Part shown: positions 7,059-8,553 of the stretch, piece by piece
Position numbering within the stretch: the first letter of the stretch is position 1
Layout: the number at the start of each line of letters is the position of its first letter
Assembly: GCA_902796625.1 (NCBI GenBank)
Contig: CADBPX010000033.1
Span: 1 to 8,553, forward strand
Direction of reading: 5' to 3'
DNA length: 8,553 nucleotides
Source of the DNA: an uncultured Pseudomonadota bacterium
Lineage (GTDB): Bacteria > Pseudomonadota > Alphaproteobacteria > RF32 > CAG-239
Notes under the pieces: generated by a model
Told to the model about the DNA's origin: nothing
Databases searched by the model: none
Seen by the model: the letters and a program-made list of their open reading frames with translations, nothing else
Made by a program: the position numbers and the translations under genes

Positions 7059-7946
7059 ATGATAAGAAGACCAGAAGTTTGTGTATTGCCGGTGGCCGGA
7101 TTGTCGACAAGAAATCTTCCGACGACAAAGGTTTTGCATAAGGGGTTTATGACTTTAGGTGATGTGCCGGTTATTCAATACGCTGTAAATAGTTGTGCAG
7201 AAGCCGGTATAAAAGAAATTGTTTTCATATATAGCGATGATGCCTGCCGAGACATGTTTAAGAAATATTATTCTCTGGCACCGGAGTTAGAGGCTCATCT
7301 TTTGAAAAAAAATAAACTTGATTTATTAGATAAAGTGCGAGAAATCATTCCGGATGGAATGAAGTTTTCTTTTGCTTGCCAAAGTGAACCTAAAGGTAAC
7401 GGGCACGCGATTATGATGGCTAAAGATATCATCGGTGAAAGAGATTTTGCCGTTATGTGGGTTGATGATGTTTATATTAACCAAAACGGTAAAGGTGTTT
7501 TGAGTCAACTTTGCGATGTGTATGCACAAAAAGGCGGAATAGTCGAAAATATTATGGAGTGCAGGCGTGAAGATATGGTTCGTTACGGAGCACTTGTCGG
7601 AGCAGTTCGAGAAGGAAATATTGTTCGGGCCACCGGTTTGGTCGAAAAACCGAAATTAGAAGAAGTTCCTTCTAATTTTGCCTCAATGGGACCATATGTT
7701 ATTCCAAACGAAGTTTTGGGGATTTTACCGGAAGTAACGCGAGGTTCAAATGGAGAAATTAATTTAACAGATGCCTTAAATCTGGCAGCCAGGAGAGGAT
7801 TGCCTATTTATGGTGTTTTATGTGAAGGAGATCGTTTTGATTGCGGAACAAACTTCGATTTGCAAAAGGCTAACATAAAATTAGCTTTAACGATGAATAA
7901 AGAGCTGAGAGAGTACGCTGTCAGAATAATTGCCGATACTAAGTAG
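7059..7946 (+). CDS. galU: UTP-glucose-1-phosphate uridylyltransferase (divergent GalU)
   Basis: This enzyme makes UDP-glucose from UTP and glucose-1-phosphate for envelope polysaccharides and galactose metabolism. Its 295 residues match GalU (about 290-302). Conserved elements include PVAGLSTR at 11-18, PVIQYAV 37-43, ELEAHL 77-82, GNGHA 113-117, the Mg-binding DD 136-137, YG 176-177, VEKPK 195-199, PSNFASMG 204-211, GEINLTDAL 232-240 and DRFDCG 258-263. Unusual points are GLSTR for the normal GLGTR, LHKGF where GalU has PKEML, and PKGNGHA for GLGHA. These may reflect clade divergence or altered nucleotide or sugar choice; another sugar-phosphate nucleotidyltransferase specificity is possible. 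TGGAGA at 7046-7051 sits 7 nt before ATG 7059, supporting this start. The 18-bp gap after the AsmA-like gene indicates one operon. Confidence 0.9.
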   Translation: MIRRPEVCVLPVAGLSTRNLPTTKVLHKGFMTLGDVPVIQYAVNSCAEAGIKEIVFIYSDDACRDMFKKYYSLAPELEAHLLKKNKLDLLDKVREIIPDGMKFSFACQSEPKGNGHAIMMAKDIIGERDFAVMWVDDVYINQNGKGVLSQLCDVYAQKGGIVENIMECRREDMVRYGALVGAVREGNIVRATGLVEKPKLEEVPSNFASMGPYVIPNEVLGILPEVTRGSNGEINLTDALNLAARRGLPIYGVLCEGDRFDCGTNFDLQKANIKLALTMNKELREYAVRIIADTK

Positions 7947-8009
7947 ATAATGGAATCTTTATCTAAAAGATGAGATTGTTTCGCTATGTTTTTTGTATAA
8001 GGAAATAAT

Positions 8010-8553
8010 ATGGTTGCAGCCATCTGTATTCACAATGCCACAGTTTTTAACGGTTATTCGATGATGAATAACTGTGCGGTATTGATCAAGCAAAATAAAA
8101 TTGTTGATGTTTTTAATGAAGATAGATTTGAGCAAAAAAAATTTAGAGCAGATACATATTTTATAGATGCTAAAGGAGCATATGTAGCACCGGGATTTAT
8201 TGATACACATATTCACGGTTTTTGCGGGTATGGTACCGAAGATTGTTCGGAAAAGTCAATTTGGGGTATGTCTAAGGCTTTGATTGAATACGGTGTTACT
8301 TCATTTATACCTACATTATATACAAAATCTCCGGATGATACAATCAAATCAATTCGCGCGATAGTAAAGGCGATGGGAAAAGAAAAGGGGGCACGTATAT
8401 TAGGATTGCACTTGGAAGGGCCTTTTATATCGCCACAACGTTTAGGAGTTCAATTGGAGGAAAACGTCAGTCCGGTTGATTTGGACTATATGGAAAAACT
8501 GTGGAACGCTTCCGAAGGACATATTATAAATATGACTGTGGCTCCTGAGCTTA
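8010..8553 (+). CDS. nagA: N-acetylglucosamine-6-phosphate deacetylase (3' end cut by window)
   Basis: NagA removes acetate from GlcNAc-6-phosphate to give glucosamine-6-phosphate, in amino-sugar catabolism and cell-wall recycling. The visible 181 residues run from ATG 8010 to the window edge without a stop, about half of the usual 370-390. They show the amidohydrolase metal motif PGFIDTHIHG (61-70, H67 and H69), the NagA-typical GYGTED (73-78), GVTSFIPTL (95-103), and LHLEGPFISPQRLG (133-146) with metal ligand E136, then MTVAPE (175-180). In NagA the HIH site may be partly degenerate, but here both histidines are present. AAGGA at 7999-8003 is 6 nt before the ATG, and an in-frame TAA lies just upstream (7998-8000), so the start is secure. 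It follows galU after 63 bp. Glucosamine-6-phosphate can be used for UDP-GlcNAc and thus peptidoglycan and lipid A, which fits the envelope-linked neighbours. Confidence 0.95.
   Translation, partial: MVAAICIHNATVFNGYSMMNNCAVLIKQNKIVDVFNEDRFEQKKFRADTYFIDAKGAYVAPGFIDTHIHGFCGYGTEDCSEKSIWGMSKALIEYGVTSFIPTLYTKSPDDTIKSIRAIVKAMGKEKGARILGLHLEGPFISPQRLGVQLEENVSPVDLDYMEKLWNASEGHIINMTVAPEL

Noticed and set aside
7954..7994. Imperfect hairpin between galU and nagA (AATCT..ATCT with AGAT..AGATT), with a T6 run about 11 nt later
   Set aside because: The stem is short, AT-only in most pairs and interrupted, and the T run is not adjacent. At most it is a weak attenuator; not enough to call a terminator or to break the operon.
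7959..8216. Minus-strand ORF of 85 codons across the galU-nagA junction
   Set aside because: It lies mostly opposite the well-supported nagA start, is Ile/Lys/Cys-rich with no recognisable motif, and has no convincing ribosome-binding context.

Overview
The window is AT-rich Gram-negative bacterial DNA using the standard code (ATG/GTG starts, TAA/TAG stops). A giant AsmA-type envelope protein with an N-terminal membrane anchor implies a two-membrane cell. The Cdd variant (CAEAG in place of CAER) and the AsmA style suggest, from memory only, an uncultured low-GC alphaproteobacterium, perhaps host-associated. No mobile element, CRISPR array, tRNA or rRNA was seen.

Layout, left to right. Positions 1-195 hold the last 64 codons of a + strand gene encoding three 20-residue tandem repeats and a short tail. 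It converges on a - strand nucleoside-salvage operon, with only 1 bp between the two stop codons, and its probable intrinsic terminator lies inside the 3' end of deoA. The operon runs cdd (2699-2295), punA (2305-1508), deoA (1504-197). The genes overlap or are nearly adjacent and are read from a near-consensus sigma70-type promoter at 2771-2743. Together Cdd, PunA and DeoA deaminate cytidine and deoxycytidine, and release bases and (deoxy)ribose-1-phosphate from purine nucleosides, thymidine and deoxyuridine.

A short AT-rich divergent region (2700-2801) separates this operon from a + strand cluster. The first gene there encodes a 1412-residue AsmA-family protein with an unusual coiled-coil extension of about 370 residues. 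Its best start is GTG 2802. It is followed after 18 bp by a divergent galU (UTP-glucose-1-phosphate uridylyltransferase) and after 63 bp by nagA (N-acetylglucosamine-6-phosphate deacetylase), which is cut by the window end. These three probably form an envelope and sugar-precursor operon: AsmA relatives act in outer-membrane lipid homeostasis, GalU makes UDP-glucose, and NagA feeds amino sugars back toward glucosamine-6-phosphate.

Most of the window is ordinary housekeeping. The points that merit a second look are the AsmA coiled-coil extension, the altered active-site motifs of the GalU homologue, the repeat protein at the left edge, and the terminator embedded in deoA. I do not see evidence for a new multi-gene system.
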